Positions 50,622 through 62,322 of a DNA stretch of 64,000 nucleotides are shown in pieces. The DNA is from Amphibalanus amphitrite (Eukaryota > Arthropoda > Thecostraca > Balanomorpha > Balanidae). The position numbers were made by a program, and so were the translations under genes. A model generated the notes under the pieces. It ran no database searches, had not been told where the DNA came from, and was given only the letters and a program-made list of their open reading frames with translations. Numbering within the stretch: the stretch's first letter is position 1; each line of letters opens with the position of its first letter. The stretch is taken from contig NW_024882801.1 in assembly GCF_019059575.1 (NCBI RefSeq), positions 62,001 through 126,000 of the forward strand, given 5' to 3'.

Positions 50622-51221
50622 CATTTCCGGTTATATCTCAGAAACTAATAGATCAACGATGAAGCCATTTTGCACGATCATGGCCGGCTTGTGAACCAAC
50701 AAGTCGATCGCATCTTCAACGTTTAAGACGACGAAGATATAGTCTGAAGTACACTAAATTTTCTATAGGTGCAAAACCTACCGCTAAGACCCGCGAGACC
50801 TGCACCTTTTGGAACTATGCTTGAGTTCGGAGTTCCGAGGAGCAGAAAGCCGTGCATGGGGAGCAGCCGTAGCCAGTTGAAGTTAGTTTTGTGAGACGAA
50901 CCGTGTCCGGTTTTGAAGGTTACCTACAATAAACTTTGTCGTCCTTATTATCCCGATACCCCGAGTAGGCATTGCCGTATCGAACGGTAGAGGTTAGGCT
51001 ACGGCCCGGCCTGCACATAATAAACTGCTTAATATAAATCATGGCCTCAACTTAAAGCTCACCTTGAACGTAGATGCTGTAGGTATGTCTATAAATACAA
51101 TATAGTTCCACATTTACGGGTCCATCCAAAACATTCTTATGTCTTCTTTCCTTTTCCCGTGGGCGTTTTAACATCAGTGCAATGTCATCGCTCGATGACA
51201 GATGATCCTCTAGGAAATCTC

Positions 51222-51447
51222 TTATTGACGCTCGATTCCAAGCGAAAATACAAACTGATACCCTCTATTCGGATGAATATTCAGCCTTAATGCCTCAATG
51301 TCGTCTCTATTGCGAGCGCTACAGCTGAATATCCGCGAGGAAATCTCCGGCGACACTTTGAACCAGCCATCAAAATCCTCACCGATCTCTCGTTTTATTT
51401 CCACTGCAGATTCCCAGGATTCCATCTCCACGCATCTGCCTGTGGTC
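51222..51447 (-). CDS. Candidate 3'-terminal exon of an unidentified gene
   Basis: A good acceptor (CTTCTTTTCACTGCAG|GACC) on the minus strand opens a 226-bp frame ending in TAA at 51222. The 74 codons have balanced, protein-like composition: ESWESAVEIKREIGEDFDGW, FKVSPEISSRIFSCSARNRD, DIEALRLNIHPNRGYQF. The preceding exon must end in phase 2, and I could not find it. I do not recognise the family. It may be a real terminal exon or a gene relic. Confidence 0.4.
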
Positions 51448-51882
51448 CTGCAGTGAAAAGAAGCGCTGGGGCTTCATCACGGTCTGCGTGCCTGTCTCTT
51501 CCTATTTTCGTCACTGTCTCATGCCTTGTATATCTATGTATATAACTGTACTATCTGATGCGAGCATGCGTCCATATTCGTTTCTACTTAGAACAGGGCT
51601 GAGGGTCGGCCCAGTAATTGCCGGGTTACTGAATTGGAACGACGTTGACACTTTTTCATTTTGCATGTGGCGCTTGCAGTGGGGATAACATGGGGAATGG
51701 GGATAGCATCAAATGTAGTTGAGTTCACGATCTAAAAAAGAAGAACTCGCTCGCTCGTTAGTTACCTACCTCCCTGCCTTCCCCTGTCCGTCAGTAGGTA
51801 TAGCACAAAAAGCTTCTGTCTCCGTCTTTGTCTCACTCCTACAGCCTACCTCCCTCTCCGTTTCCGCCTTTTCCAAACCACA

Positions 51883-52109
<227 letters not shown>

Positions 52110-52110
<1 letters not shown>

Positions 52111-52303
52111 CCCGTCGGCTGAGCGGCACGCGTCTCGTCGCGCCGGTGCCGTCGCCGGTCGGTCTGTCCGACGGCCGACCACCCCCAGTCGGATGCTGCC
52201 GCCTCCCGTGGTCTGGCGGTGACGGCGCTGCCCGGACCCGTCGTCCCAGGACCCTCCCCAGCCGCCGGCCGACCCCACCCCCTCGGATAGACTGGCTGCC
52301 GCA
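52110..52303 (+). promoter_or_regulatory. Candidate GC-rich first exon with start codon
   Basis: Downstream of the CT tract a CpG-rich stretch leads to GCCGCAATGACG|GTGAGT, an ATG at 52302 in fair context followed by a consensus donor. This looks like a 5' leader exon ending just after its start codon. No partner exon was identified downstream, so it is only a proposal. Confidence 0.3.
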
Positions 52304-52747
52304 ATGACGGTGAGTGGCCTGAGGTTTTGAGATATTTGGTAGCTCATGGTGTGTGCGACGGGTACTCGGCTCGTGAACAGGTAGTCAAGTGTGGTAGTGT
52401 TTCCTTTTAAAGTGAACACTGTTTTGTGGTTTTGCAATGTTGAGCGCCCGTACCTATTTGCCAATTGCTCAAAACATTTTTTTAGATCATTCGGTATAGC
52501 TAATCATAATACGTTTACCAAGCTAAATAACGGATGACACTCGAATTGAAAATGAATTCTTACAGCCAAGAGGTATAGCAACATATTACCAATTCGGAAA
52601 TATTTTACTCGGATGTCAACATTTTAGACAATATGATTGACCCGTGCCAGGAAGGTGGTTGGTCCGATTGTAGCACGTCGTCTCGTAAAAAATCAAAATT
52701 CCATTTTTGCTTTAATCCGAACCGATAGCTTTGTAACGCCATTAATT

Positions 52748-53927
52748 TTAACCCGCGCCCCGTAGGGCTACCGGCGGACCCTACCATCCGTAGGGGGGGG
52801 GCCGTTTCGGCCCCCCCCCTAAGATCTCGGAAAGTTACCGGCCGATTTTCAAAATTCAAACGGCGCTCGATAGCCCCACCCGGGAACTACCTTGTGACCA
52901 AATTTCATTGACCTAGGTCAAACCGATGACGTCACAGGTCAGGTCAAAGGTCAGATTTTCACCGTTCACAGGCAATTCAAGAAATGTGCTGTGAAAGCGA
53001 GTAAATTGGTAATTTATTGAAAACCATCGATGGTACATTGTTCGCCAAACACATACTTTGCTATCTGAGGTCACTGATACCAGGTCAGGTCACAGCGAGG
53101 TCAGGTCACCGGGGGTCACAATATGAATGTGTCTTGTGATACATGTTTTATGGTCCATTTTACATGACAAATGCGATTATGTGGGTTAGGCAGCCTTTGG
53201 GGCCAGCCTAGGTCACCTTTTGGTGAAGGTCAGGTCAAGGTCAGGTCAAATTAGGTCAAATTTCAAAGTTGATATTTTTGCATAAAATGGGTATCGATTC
53301 GATGCAGCTCGTCACGGGGAGTCTAATGGTGGTCTTCGTTTTGCTCTACGAGTTCTAGAATTGCCAAAAATTGAGTTTGAAAAATTGACGTCATCATTTT
53401 TGAACAGTTTTTTCGCTATAACTTGGCCAAAAAACGAGATATCGATCTGAAATTTGGTATGTAGGTAGAAGACGGTAGGCACTATCACATATATTCCGGT
53501 TTTTTCGAAACTCAAAAAACTTTTTGGATTTTTTGGCGAATATATCCAAAAAAAATGTTTTTTTGATTTTCGGGGGTCAAAACTCAAAAATTTCAAAAAT
53601 CCGAAATAGCAGTTTTGTAGCCCTGTCAATTCTACACCTTTCATGTCTTGATCATTTTTCTGTATCTTCAAAGCTGTAGTCCTGACAGGTCTTCTCGCGA
53701 AGGTCTTTTTTCGGTCGAAAATGACAGAACATGACGTCACTCTGACGTCATTTGTGGCCAACCTATCATAGCCTCTGGAAAAATTTTTGGTCACAATGTG
53801 TAAAATTGATGCCCGGAGGGTTCCTGAAAGTTTGGTGGCGATATCTCTAGCCGTTTAGGAGATATCGACCAAAAAGGACAGGGGGGGGGCCGTTTCGGCC
53901 CCCCCCCCCCTACGGGGCGCGGGTTAA
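52748..53927. mobile_element. TTAA-flanked piggyBac-like MITE (1.18 kb)
   Basis: Left TTAACCCGCGCCCCGTAGGG and right CCTACGGGGCGCGGGTTAA. Both hairpins have the loop CCGTTTCGG in the same orientation. The interior shares, inverted, most of 13482-14373 and has an AGGTCA run at 53221-53262 that includes TCAAGGTCA. Confidence 0.85.
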
Positions 53928-54109
53928 ATGTTATTTTTGTCTGAAGCATTGTCCTCTGGTAATGTGAAAGTTTCTCCCTAATATCATGTTTTGTGAGCAA
54001 AACATCTAGAACATGATGTCTATCTTACGTCATTTTCGGCCACAGTGTCACAGTCTTTGACTCGTCTTCAGATCATCATCCGAAGATTTAATATGGAAAT
54101 GGCAATTGG

Positions 54110-54205
54110 CAACTGCAAGTTTAATGGCGATGTCGTTATTACGTTAAAGATATTGAGGGAAGGAGACAAGGGGCCGTCTTGACCCCCCTCCCCTTACGGG
54201 GCACG
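54110..54205. mobile_element. Remnant right end of a TTAA-family MITE
   Basis: AGGGGCCGTCTTGACCCCCC followed by CTTACGGGGCACGG resembles the right hairpin and tip of 52748-53927. The rest is lost. Confidence 0.5.
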
Positions 54206-54269
54206 GACACAACGGTGGACATGAGCTGTCTTTTGGCTATAAACAATAAACATAAGACAAGTAACTAGC

Positions 54270-55748
54270 TTAACCCGCGCCCTGCTGGGGGTCCTGGATT
54301 TCCACGCCCTGCTGGGGGGGGGGGGTGTTTGAACACCCCCCTTGTAACTCGGCTCCTGGGCCACGTAGCGATACGCGGAAGGCGGCGTTCGAAAGAGCGT
54401 AAAAAATAATGACGAAATCACTTCGGTCAATTTTTTGGTCAGGTCAAAGGTCAGGTCATCAGAGGTCATTGAAGGCAAAATTTCGCCGATTTCCAGGTCG
54501 AATGTCGAAAATTTCCAAGAAGCCAACGCATAACTCGGGAACCAATAGAGCTACAGCGCCGCGGAAAAGCGCATTCGATAGCCCTATTAACGCCCTTTCT
54601 GAGTAATTCTCTCAGATTTGACCTAACGTCAACGGTTTTGCCTGCAGGGGGCAAAAACTGCAAAAATAGCCGATTTTTTCGAAAACAGTTTTTCTGCAAT
54701 AACTTTTGACCCAAGCCTTGTACGAGCTTAATTTTACCGGCATCGTGTTCCTCTCGTCAAGACGCATCGAATGAACTATAACTTGACCTTGAAAGGTCAA
54801 CTTGAAAATTTGACCTCAGGTCAAGGTCATGACCTGACCGGGAAGGGTCATGTTGCATATCAGTCGATCCGTATCGTCGAGCTGAACACATCTAAGGCGT
54901 TTTCATCGCTCTAGCATGCCTCTATCAAAAGGTATTTGCGAAAAACTGTTAGATACCATTCGTGACCTAAGATGACCTCAGGGCATAAACAAGGGTCACG
55001 GACACCATTTTCAAGTTCAGTGTGTCTAAACCACTTGTAATTCGGTGTTTGGGAGTGTTTATAATGTCTTTCATCCAAAAGAGGCGCATTTCAATTTTCT
55101 CCCATTGACTTATAATGGGGAGGTCGCAAAATTGACCTGACCTTAGGTCATCGATATCAAAATTCTGAGATAAACATTTTGTACATGCTATTGCTCTTAG
55201 CAATCGCTGAAAGTTTCAAAGCGATCGGTCACTCGGTGTAGCTATGACAGACATTGAAAGTTTTTATGAGGTGAGGTCACTTCAAGTGACCTGGTGACCT
55301 GACCTTGAATGAACTTGGTCTGAAATTTTCACAACATGTGTAGAATTGATGTATGATAAGGTGTACTAAAAAACGGCGGCGCGGAGCGCCGCCGTTTTTA
55401 AGATATTCGCGAAAAACCACAAGGGGGGGGGGGTGTTCAAACACCCCCCAGATGGGCCCAATCTGGGCCCCCCCCCCAGATTGGGCCCAGGGCCCAATCT
55501 CACCAAGTGCGGTAAACTCAATTTGGGGTAAAATACCAAACTACCCCACTCCGTAACTACAAAAATACTGTCCCAAAATTAAGTTTACATAACTTGGTGA
55601 GATTGGGCCAAGTGCCCAACCTCACCAAGCTAGTTTAACTAATTTCGGGGTAGTATTTTTGTAGTTGTGGAGTGGGGTAGTTTGGTATTTTACCCCAAAT
55701 TCAGTTTACCGCACTTGGTGAGATTGGGCCCTGCAGGGCGCGGGTTAA
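54270..55748. mobile_element. TTAA-flanked piggyBac-like MITE with nested foldback
   Basis: Left TTAACCCGCGCCCTGCTGGG, right CCCTGCAGGGCGCGGGTTAA. The loops are TGTTTGAACA and the inverse TGTTCAAACA. It is the same subfamily as 45343-46521, in opposite orientation, and includes the GGCGGCGCGGAGCGCCGCC palindrome. AGGTCA words are abundant (54776-54845). A 241-bp palindrome is inserted just inside the right hairpin. Confidence 0.84.
55490..55730. mobile_element. Palindromic foldback MITE (241 bp)
   Basis: Begins GGGCCCAATCTCACCAAG and ends with the exact inverse CTTGGTGAGATTGGGCCC. The arms, about 115 bp each, both carry GGGGTAAAATACCAAAC and its complement. An additional GGGCCCAATCTGGGCCC scrap adjoins the left end, as if part of a second copy or a duplicated tip. 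Confidence 0.82.
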
Positions 55749-56273
55749 CATGATAACACAGTCGATTATTTCTGGTTCCTGGCGGCATTTTTATAAACTA
55801 TTCCCTCGCACCAATGCTACGCTTAGAATGATACCTAGGTTATGCACCTATTTCCTAATAATTAATCTTTTAATAGTGCAATGCAATCTACATTTACCAT
55901 GCATGGTGATCCATATTTATCCCGCACCGTAGACAGTGTTTACAATTGCTTCACGTGCAAAGATAGAAAATTATCAGGTGTCGTGTAACTGATTTGTTAA
56001 ACGTCTAGACGATTAACAAACTTTTAAACGCTTGGTTAAACGTCTAGTAAACATTTCATCTAGTCTGCAATATATCATATTTTTTTATACAAAATGTATT
56101 TTTTACTTTTAAGCGCCCGGAAGATATCGCTGGTACGGGATGAAATTATCAAACCGCTCGTAGGTAGAAAAAATCTGTTAAATGTCGAGCCGATAGGCGA
56201 GACGTTTAAAAGATTTGTTGAAGTACCTACTCGTGGTTTAATGTATAGTGCACCTACAGCGTGAAATAAATAA

Positions 56274-57169
56274 TCCAGAATTGGAGGATCAAAAGCATGC
56301 GATATGGCGATAGCATGCTTTTGCATCCGGAAATTCCCATTGGTGGGTCGCTGAAAAAAAGTTCGGCTGAACCTGTTTGTCAGTGAGTATGTGAGTATGT
56401 GAGTGAGTTTGTTCAAGCTTTTTTGGACCTGGAGTCAAAATGGGTGGACCGATCGGGACGAAAGTGGGACCGTTTGATTCGTCTCCGGCGAGGTAAACTT
56501 TTGGTGCTGGCCTCGGTTCGCCCGGTGCTTCGTGGCACATGCTATTCCGCTTCAAAGTTTCGGTGACACGAAATTTTTTGTCAAGGCTACAGGTCAACCC
56601 GAGGTCACCGGCAAAGCCATACTGGCGGGACACATCGGTAACACCTTGAACCAGTTTCCAGGGGGTCACCGTCTGCGAGGGGTGCAGGCTGCACGTGCTG
56701 GGGTCGGAAAACCGTTTTGACGTGAGGTCCTCTGGCTCAAAGAAATTTTAAGCTATCAACCTCAAAATCGGTTCAATGGTAGTCCCAGGCAAGGCCTCCA
56801 AAATAATGCACATTTGTGACATTTGGTTGAGCTTAACTCTGTGGTGCATGAGCTATGCACGTGCAAGCCGATTGCACCCCTTCGTACGTTGCCACGCCTG
56901 CAGGGTAAACGGCAGCTCTAACTGGTTCAAAACTTGCAGGTCATAAGAAGAATACATTTGATCACGACATTCCGGCGAGATAATTTATCTGTTGCATTGG
57001 AGTTCGACAGGGGCATTAAATTTCGACTACAGGGTCGAATAGAGACGACATGCTGCATAGTGCATTCGACCTCATTATTTCGTTTTAGACGGTAATCATT
57101 ATCATTAGAAAAAAGCAAAACGCTTTCTTTTTAATGAAGTCATTGGGCTATGGATCCTCCAATTCTGGC
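56274..57169. mobile_element. Inverted-repeat element (about 0.9 kb)
   Basis: CCAGAATTGGAGGATC at 56277 and its exact inverse GATCCTCCAATTCTGG near 57154-57169 bound the segment. Inside are short GTGAGTAT repeats at about 56381-56410 and GGTCAACCCGAGGTCACCGG. The superfamily is unknown and no clear target duplication is seen. Confidence 0.6.
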
Positions 57170-57287
57170 CCAAGGCAACGCACGAGCGCTGCCGGCATCT
57201 AGTTTTATAAGCGTATGCTTATACGCCTGCCTGAGTCTAACATGAAATATGCTAGTCATATAGGAAATATCAACATTCCGTACACGT

Positions 57288-58368
57288 TTAAAGGTAGTGT
57301 GCCACCTTTGAAAGATTTCCCATTTTATTTTTCCTAGGATAAGAAGCTTCTGTTTTTACCTAATATCGCAAAAAAAAATCAAAAATGGGTCTGGAATAGT
57401 GCCTTTTTTGCCTAAAAGTTTATCGGTTTTTCGATATGTTTAACAACTGTAGTGGGCAGGCCTGCAAACAGGCGTCGGCAACAATCGCGAATGCGGCGCA
57501 CATGTGACAATAAGCAAAGGTCATTATAGAGTTACGACGTACGGGAATGAGTTATCAGCTGTCTAATCGTAGACAGCACAATGTCGAGCCGTAAACTGTA
57601 AGCCTGTATTGGTATTGTTTCTTTTATTTGGCTGTCGAACATTATTTATGGTTTGAAATATGATTTTATGTAAAATAATTGATATGAAAAGCCGTCTCTT
57701 AAGTTATGACCCCATTTCACCACACGCAAGTGGCAGAAATGACAATGATCAGCTAACGCATTTTTCTTGGCCGAAGTCAGAGCGCGCGGCCCGACGCACC
57801 ACCACCGCACCACAAAGTATGAGCAGAAGCCGCGCCCAAAGCCAGGGCCCCGGTAACGTGGGGTAGCCGAGTCGGGGCAGCGTGCGCTGACCCATGCCAG
57901 GGCCGCAGCTTTGGGCGCGGTCTACCGCATCCCCGCGGGCAGCCCCGGGCTATCACATGACACCGGGAGGACGCGCGGCCCCGGCTTGGGTCAGCGCGCA
58001 CGCTGCCCCGACTCGGCTACCTCACGTTACCGGGGCCCTGGCTTTGGGCGCGGTCTACCGCACCACCTAACAGGCGTGTTCGAAACCGCAGGAGATGATG
58101 ATGAACGGGTTTATCGAAACTTGATTGGATGAGCATATCGGTAATAGCGATTTCAGTGTGTGCATTTATTGTTCATAGTGGTGTGAAATGTGGTTGGGGT
58201 ACGACCGACAACCCGTCGGGGCGAATTTCGCACTGGGGTACTCAAAATTTGAAGAATTTAAGACGTTTCCATGAGTTTTGAAGGTATGGATAAGTTCTAA
58301 AAATCCGGTTCTCCTTATCTGGGCCATTAACTCCATACGGTCCAGGAAAGCTGGCACACTACCTTTAA
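57288..58368. mobile_element. TTAA-flanked element with AGGTAGTGTGCCA ends
   Basis: TTAAAGGTAGTGTGCCA at the left and TGGCACACTACCTTTAA at the right are exact inverses. This differs from the CCCTCG/CCCGCG family in its tip sequence and lacks G-run hairpins. A GC-rich palindrome is inserted at 57831-58051. Confidence 0.75.
57831..58051. repeat. GC-rich palindrome inside the TTAA element
   Basis: Arms of about 67 bp (57831-57897 and 57985-58051) are nearly perfect inverse copies, e.g. GCCCAAAGCCAGGGCCCCGG against CCGGGGCCCTGGCTTTGGGC. The spacer repeats GCTTTGGGCGCGGTCTACCG, also present just after the right arm. This is probably a small foldback MITE. Confidence 0.75.
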
Positions 58369-60860
58369 GAATGGAGTTGCAATGCAATCGGCAGGCGACA
58401 TGCTTGTCTCTTATCAGAAGCCGAGTCTCTGCAAAGACATAAATCTTAAACATCGGACGAATCGCTCGCATCGTTTGTTGGGTATTCAACAAAGACAAAT
58501 TAATGCGAGATCCTCTTAGACTAATGGCTCCATCTCAGCAGCTTTGGTAATTGATGATGCCAAAAGCACATTAGCAAAATGTCATGCCTTTCTTATAAAT
58601 GACAGCTGATAAGATATGCTTTATCGAAAGCCAAGCCAAGCAAAGATGATTTATTTTCCCCATTTTCATTTCATGCATATCTCATTAAGGTATGATGTAT
58701 GCTGTACTTTGAAAAAATAAAATGCGTGCTATGCTTGAGAAGGTATCATGATCGTTTAATCAAAGCCTACTAAACAAAAACAACTGCAAGATTGCATCCT
58801 TTAAAGTGACCATCCCACCTTAACATTAGTTTTGAGTTGAGATAGCCAAAATGGGGTCCCTGGCTTGCACTTACCGGTTTGAACACTCACAAGATCGAGA
58901 AATGCCTCAAATCGAAAATATCTAATTTCAAAGTTGCAGCACTTGGATTCAGAAGGGGCTAATGCAATCTGAATGTGTGACGTCAGCGCAGATCTAACGA
59001 TTTTAAATCTTTTACTTAAACGCTTGGTAGCACGCGGTGGTATATGCTGCTTTGCGCGCAACAAGTGCCGCACTTTCAAATAAAGTCGTATATGGAACAG
59101 CGGAGATTCCAAAAAGTAAACAAAAGTAGAAGTCAAATATCTTGAAAACCGGTGAATATTTTTCGATGAAATTTCGTAGATATTCGTTTTCGCCCTTTCT
59201 GAACAGAGCGACATCACTTTCATGCCAATTCATTAACTTTTTTGAAGGTGGGAGGGTCCCTGTAATGCAGTGGCAGGTGGAAAAAGGTGTGGTGATATGC
59301 TTTGCCCAAAATGAAGAAACGACGTCCTCGCAATCACCGAAATAGCTTGTCAAATTTGAGTCGCCAAGAAAGGATGCTTCATAAAGGCTCATCGCACTAT
59401 TTGTTGCATCCCTAATGTTGTAGCATGGATAAAAATAGCATTGAGTGCCTGGATCCCTGATCATATTATACAAAGATGTGCAGCTGTTAGACAAAACGTC
59501 CCGAGCCTTTGTAAAGATGCCAAGTGCCAACTATAGACGAGCCTGTCGGTTAGCATACGTCACTTTGCAGCTTGCAAGACTGTGAGAGAGATGATAAGCC
59601 ACAGTGATCTGTATCCAGCGCTAGTCTAGAGGTCGGAGGATCTGTGAGCTATGAACTACTGGATGTGACTGACACCAACAGCACACACTCGCTTCTGCAT
59701 ATCCCCGTCTGTCTTACTCAGTCGATATCTTCATCGAAACGCTGTCATAGTTCATGATGTTAACGTGTTTAGTCGCGTCGTGATCCCAACTCAATTTATG
59801 ACCAATATTCATCAATTGCCACTCGCTAATCATTACGTTTTATATTTCATTATCGATCAGCTTCTTGAACGACGACCGGCTTATTCACCCGGCCTTCGAC
59901 AAGTCAAAAGTTTGAAGATCAGGCTGTGGGCCTACAAGTCTTCAGGAATTGATGAGCAATGCAAACACGTATGTATGCGAATAATGTATGCGAATCAGGA
60001 TGGTTGCTGGTATCATCAGTCATTTCACTCCCTATTTGGCAATCTTGGTACCTGCATTCCGATCGCGTAATATGGTAAATACTTCATTGAAATATAAGAG
60101 TAAGACACCGTAATTATGATCATTTGCAAATACGGTCGACAATAATGCTGTAGTTTTCCTCTGTGTTCAGCCACTTAGTGAGTTCTACTCATCGGTTTCA
60201 CAACAAAAGTCAGAAGAATGCAGTTTCTCAAGGGTATGGCAGTTTCTCAAGGGTATTAGGAGCACCCATCAGTACAAAGAAACCCTAAAATAGTCTAACA
60301 TTTTACTCTGCAACCGATGTAGGCATCCCACATTCTACCATTCGCTGAATCACGTCCGATTCTATTGCCGGCCAAAGGCGATATTAGCGTTGGAATTTGC
60401 CCAATCTCCGTTCGGAGAGTGAAGCCCGTGTCGCTGGCCTTAGTCCGCTGATCCAATAAGTACCGGGTTTAGAGGGGACTTTGAACGTCCGTGCTATCTA
60501 GGAAACCGTCGATGGCTAACGTTTTAAAGTTTCGTCTTTTCATCAGACATCAATCTACTTCTAAAAGATTGGTTTACGACATAGCCTTGCTTATTTGCGC
60601 ATTTTACTGTAACTACCTATTGGCAATCAGAAGATCAGATCGCGACAGATCAAAGCCGTTTTATGGTAAATAGGTCTACTCATTGACATGAAATCGAAAA
60701 GATGTTACAATAAGAAAATGTAAAAAATCGATAAGTACGCACACGGATGCTGATTTTGTCAACGCTACACTATAGTTAACGAGTGAGATGGGAAATTTAG
60801 CTTTAGTAAAAGTAAATGAATATGGCTGGAAGTCGAGAATCTCTCATCTCTGCTGCCTAC
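58369..60860. other. Intergenic, no gene confirmed
   Basis: A 172-codon open frame on the minus strand (59530-59012) and an overlapping one (59223-58801) have no recognisable domain. The stretch starts at 58799 with TTAAAGTGACCATCCCACC, a TTAA-type tip for which I could not find the inverse partner. A transposon remnant is more likely than a gene. Confidence 0.4.
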
Positions 60861-61139
60861 CGTGTTTTGCACCCAGAGTCTCCAATAAGCTAATGCGTTG
60901 AGCCGGCGGGCAGACGGCGCGTTTTGATAGGTGCGGCTGAGATGGCTGAATTTGTCGATAGTCGGTCGTCCCGGTGGCGCCGTCTGGACCGCTCTGAATG
61001 TCAGAGTGGATCGATCTGCCGGCACCCAGTACCGGTCCAGAGGCCACGACCGTCCGCCGGCCACAGCGCGCCAAACAAACCGCACCCGCTGCATGGTGTT
61101 TGACCACGGGCCCACGGCACCCATGGCGCCAACGGTTTC
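60861..61139 (-). CDS. Candidate internal exon of an unidentified gene
   Basis: The minus strand has an acceptor TGGTCATCAG|GAAACC at 61140 and a donor ACACG|GTAGGC at 60861, bounding exactly 93 open codons in phase 0-0 with GC-rich third positions. The reading (GPWSNTMQRVRFVWRAVAGG, then DRYWVPADRSTLTFRAVQ) is rich in Trp and Arg and looks protein-like. I do not recognise the family and found no neighbouring exons. An overlapping frame is also open. Confidence 0.35.
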
Positions 61140-61348
61140 CTGATGACCAGCAATGACTGGAAATCGCCGGTTAAAAAATGTAGCGGAGTTGCAAAGCCCT
61201 GAAGTCGCACTACGATTGTTTATTTGTCATGTTGAAACATTCTTTTTAAAGAAATTCAAACTGATATAAGCGAATATTTTTAATAAATCGTCCGAAGTGT
61301 TGTGCCTGGTGTCAGCACTGCGATCACACGCTCGCTGATCTCCGCCGT

Positions 61349-62322
61349 GTGAAGTCGTATAAGAGTACGCACTTAGCGGATTTCTTGCTCTCATTTGTTT
61401 AATATTTGACAGAAAGAAATCGCAAATAGGGAATATTAAAGTTAATTGAATTAGCCATCATCCCATGGGGCAACGATCCTTCAGCGTAAATGGAAGTGGT
61501 CTAAAACTGACATTTTCTGAACCGCTGCAGTTGCGTACTCTTACCATATGGGGTGTGTAAGAGTACGCACGCCAGGCGGGTGGAGTACGCAAGCATATGA
61601 ACACACACCTATGCAGCTTGTACTGTCCAAATGCTTAACTTCAAACTCAGAAGGCATTTAAGTTATTTCTAGTATCCAAAAAGAAAAACATAAAATAAAT
61701 CTTTCAAGTCTATAAATTAGGAAATAATCATGTCGTGTGTTTCTTAAAAAAAAAAAATGCACAATCAAAAGGGAGAATAACTCGTATTTTGAAGAATTTC
61801 GGGTACGCATCTGCATCACAGTGCTCCATTGATGATATACCTACAAAACAAACGTCATTGAGCGATAGATTAATAATTTTATATTTCTGTATATTCGATT
61901 TAATGTATAATTCTGCGTACTCTTACCATCCTGTACAGTGCGTCCTCTTACCGTGCATGCAATTCGCGCACAAAACAACCCCGAAACGTTGTGCAAAACT
62001 TCGCAAACAGAATATTGCACGTTGCCTGTATTTCCCCAGATAACCTCACAAGTTTCCCACAACAATCACGGAAATGTACCTTATCTCAACTGCCAAGTAT
62101 TAAAATTATTGTACCATACCATAATAATATCATAACGCTCGAAAATAATATTCATCGCCTTAAACTCAACAGCGTCGCCGCTCAACGCCCACGTTCCGTT
62201 GGTGACAAGCACGCACTGGCGGCTTCATGTCACTTCATGAATTCGACAAACCCGCGTTGCTAAGCAACCGAAACAGCTGATGCGTACTCTTATCGCCCGC
62301 GTACTCTTACCCACCCTTACCC
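61349..62322. mobile_element. Dispersed 0.98-kb repeat, copy 2
   Basis: Same orientation as and nearly identical to 33389-34369, from GTGAAGTCGTATAAGAGTAC to CCACCCTTACCC, with the same recurrent GTAAGAGTACGC words. The left tip differs (GCCGTGTGAAG instead of TTAGGGTGAAG), so the left TA is missing. The right TA is present. Confidence 0.8.

Noticed and set aside
59012..59530. 172-codon minus-strand gene
   Set aside because: No domain, start context or splice evidence; the region begins with a TTAA-type transposon tip, so I treat it as a probable repeat.
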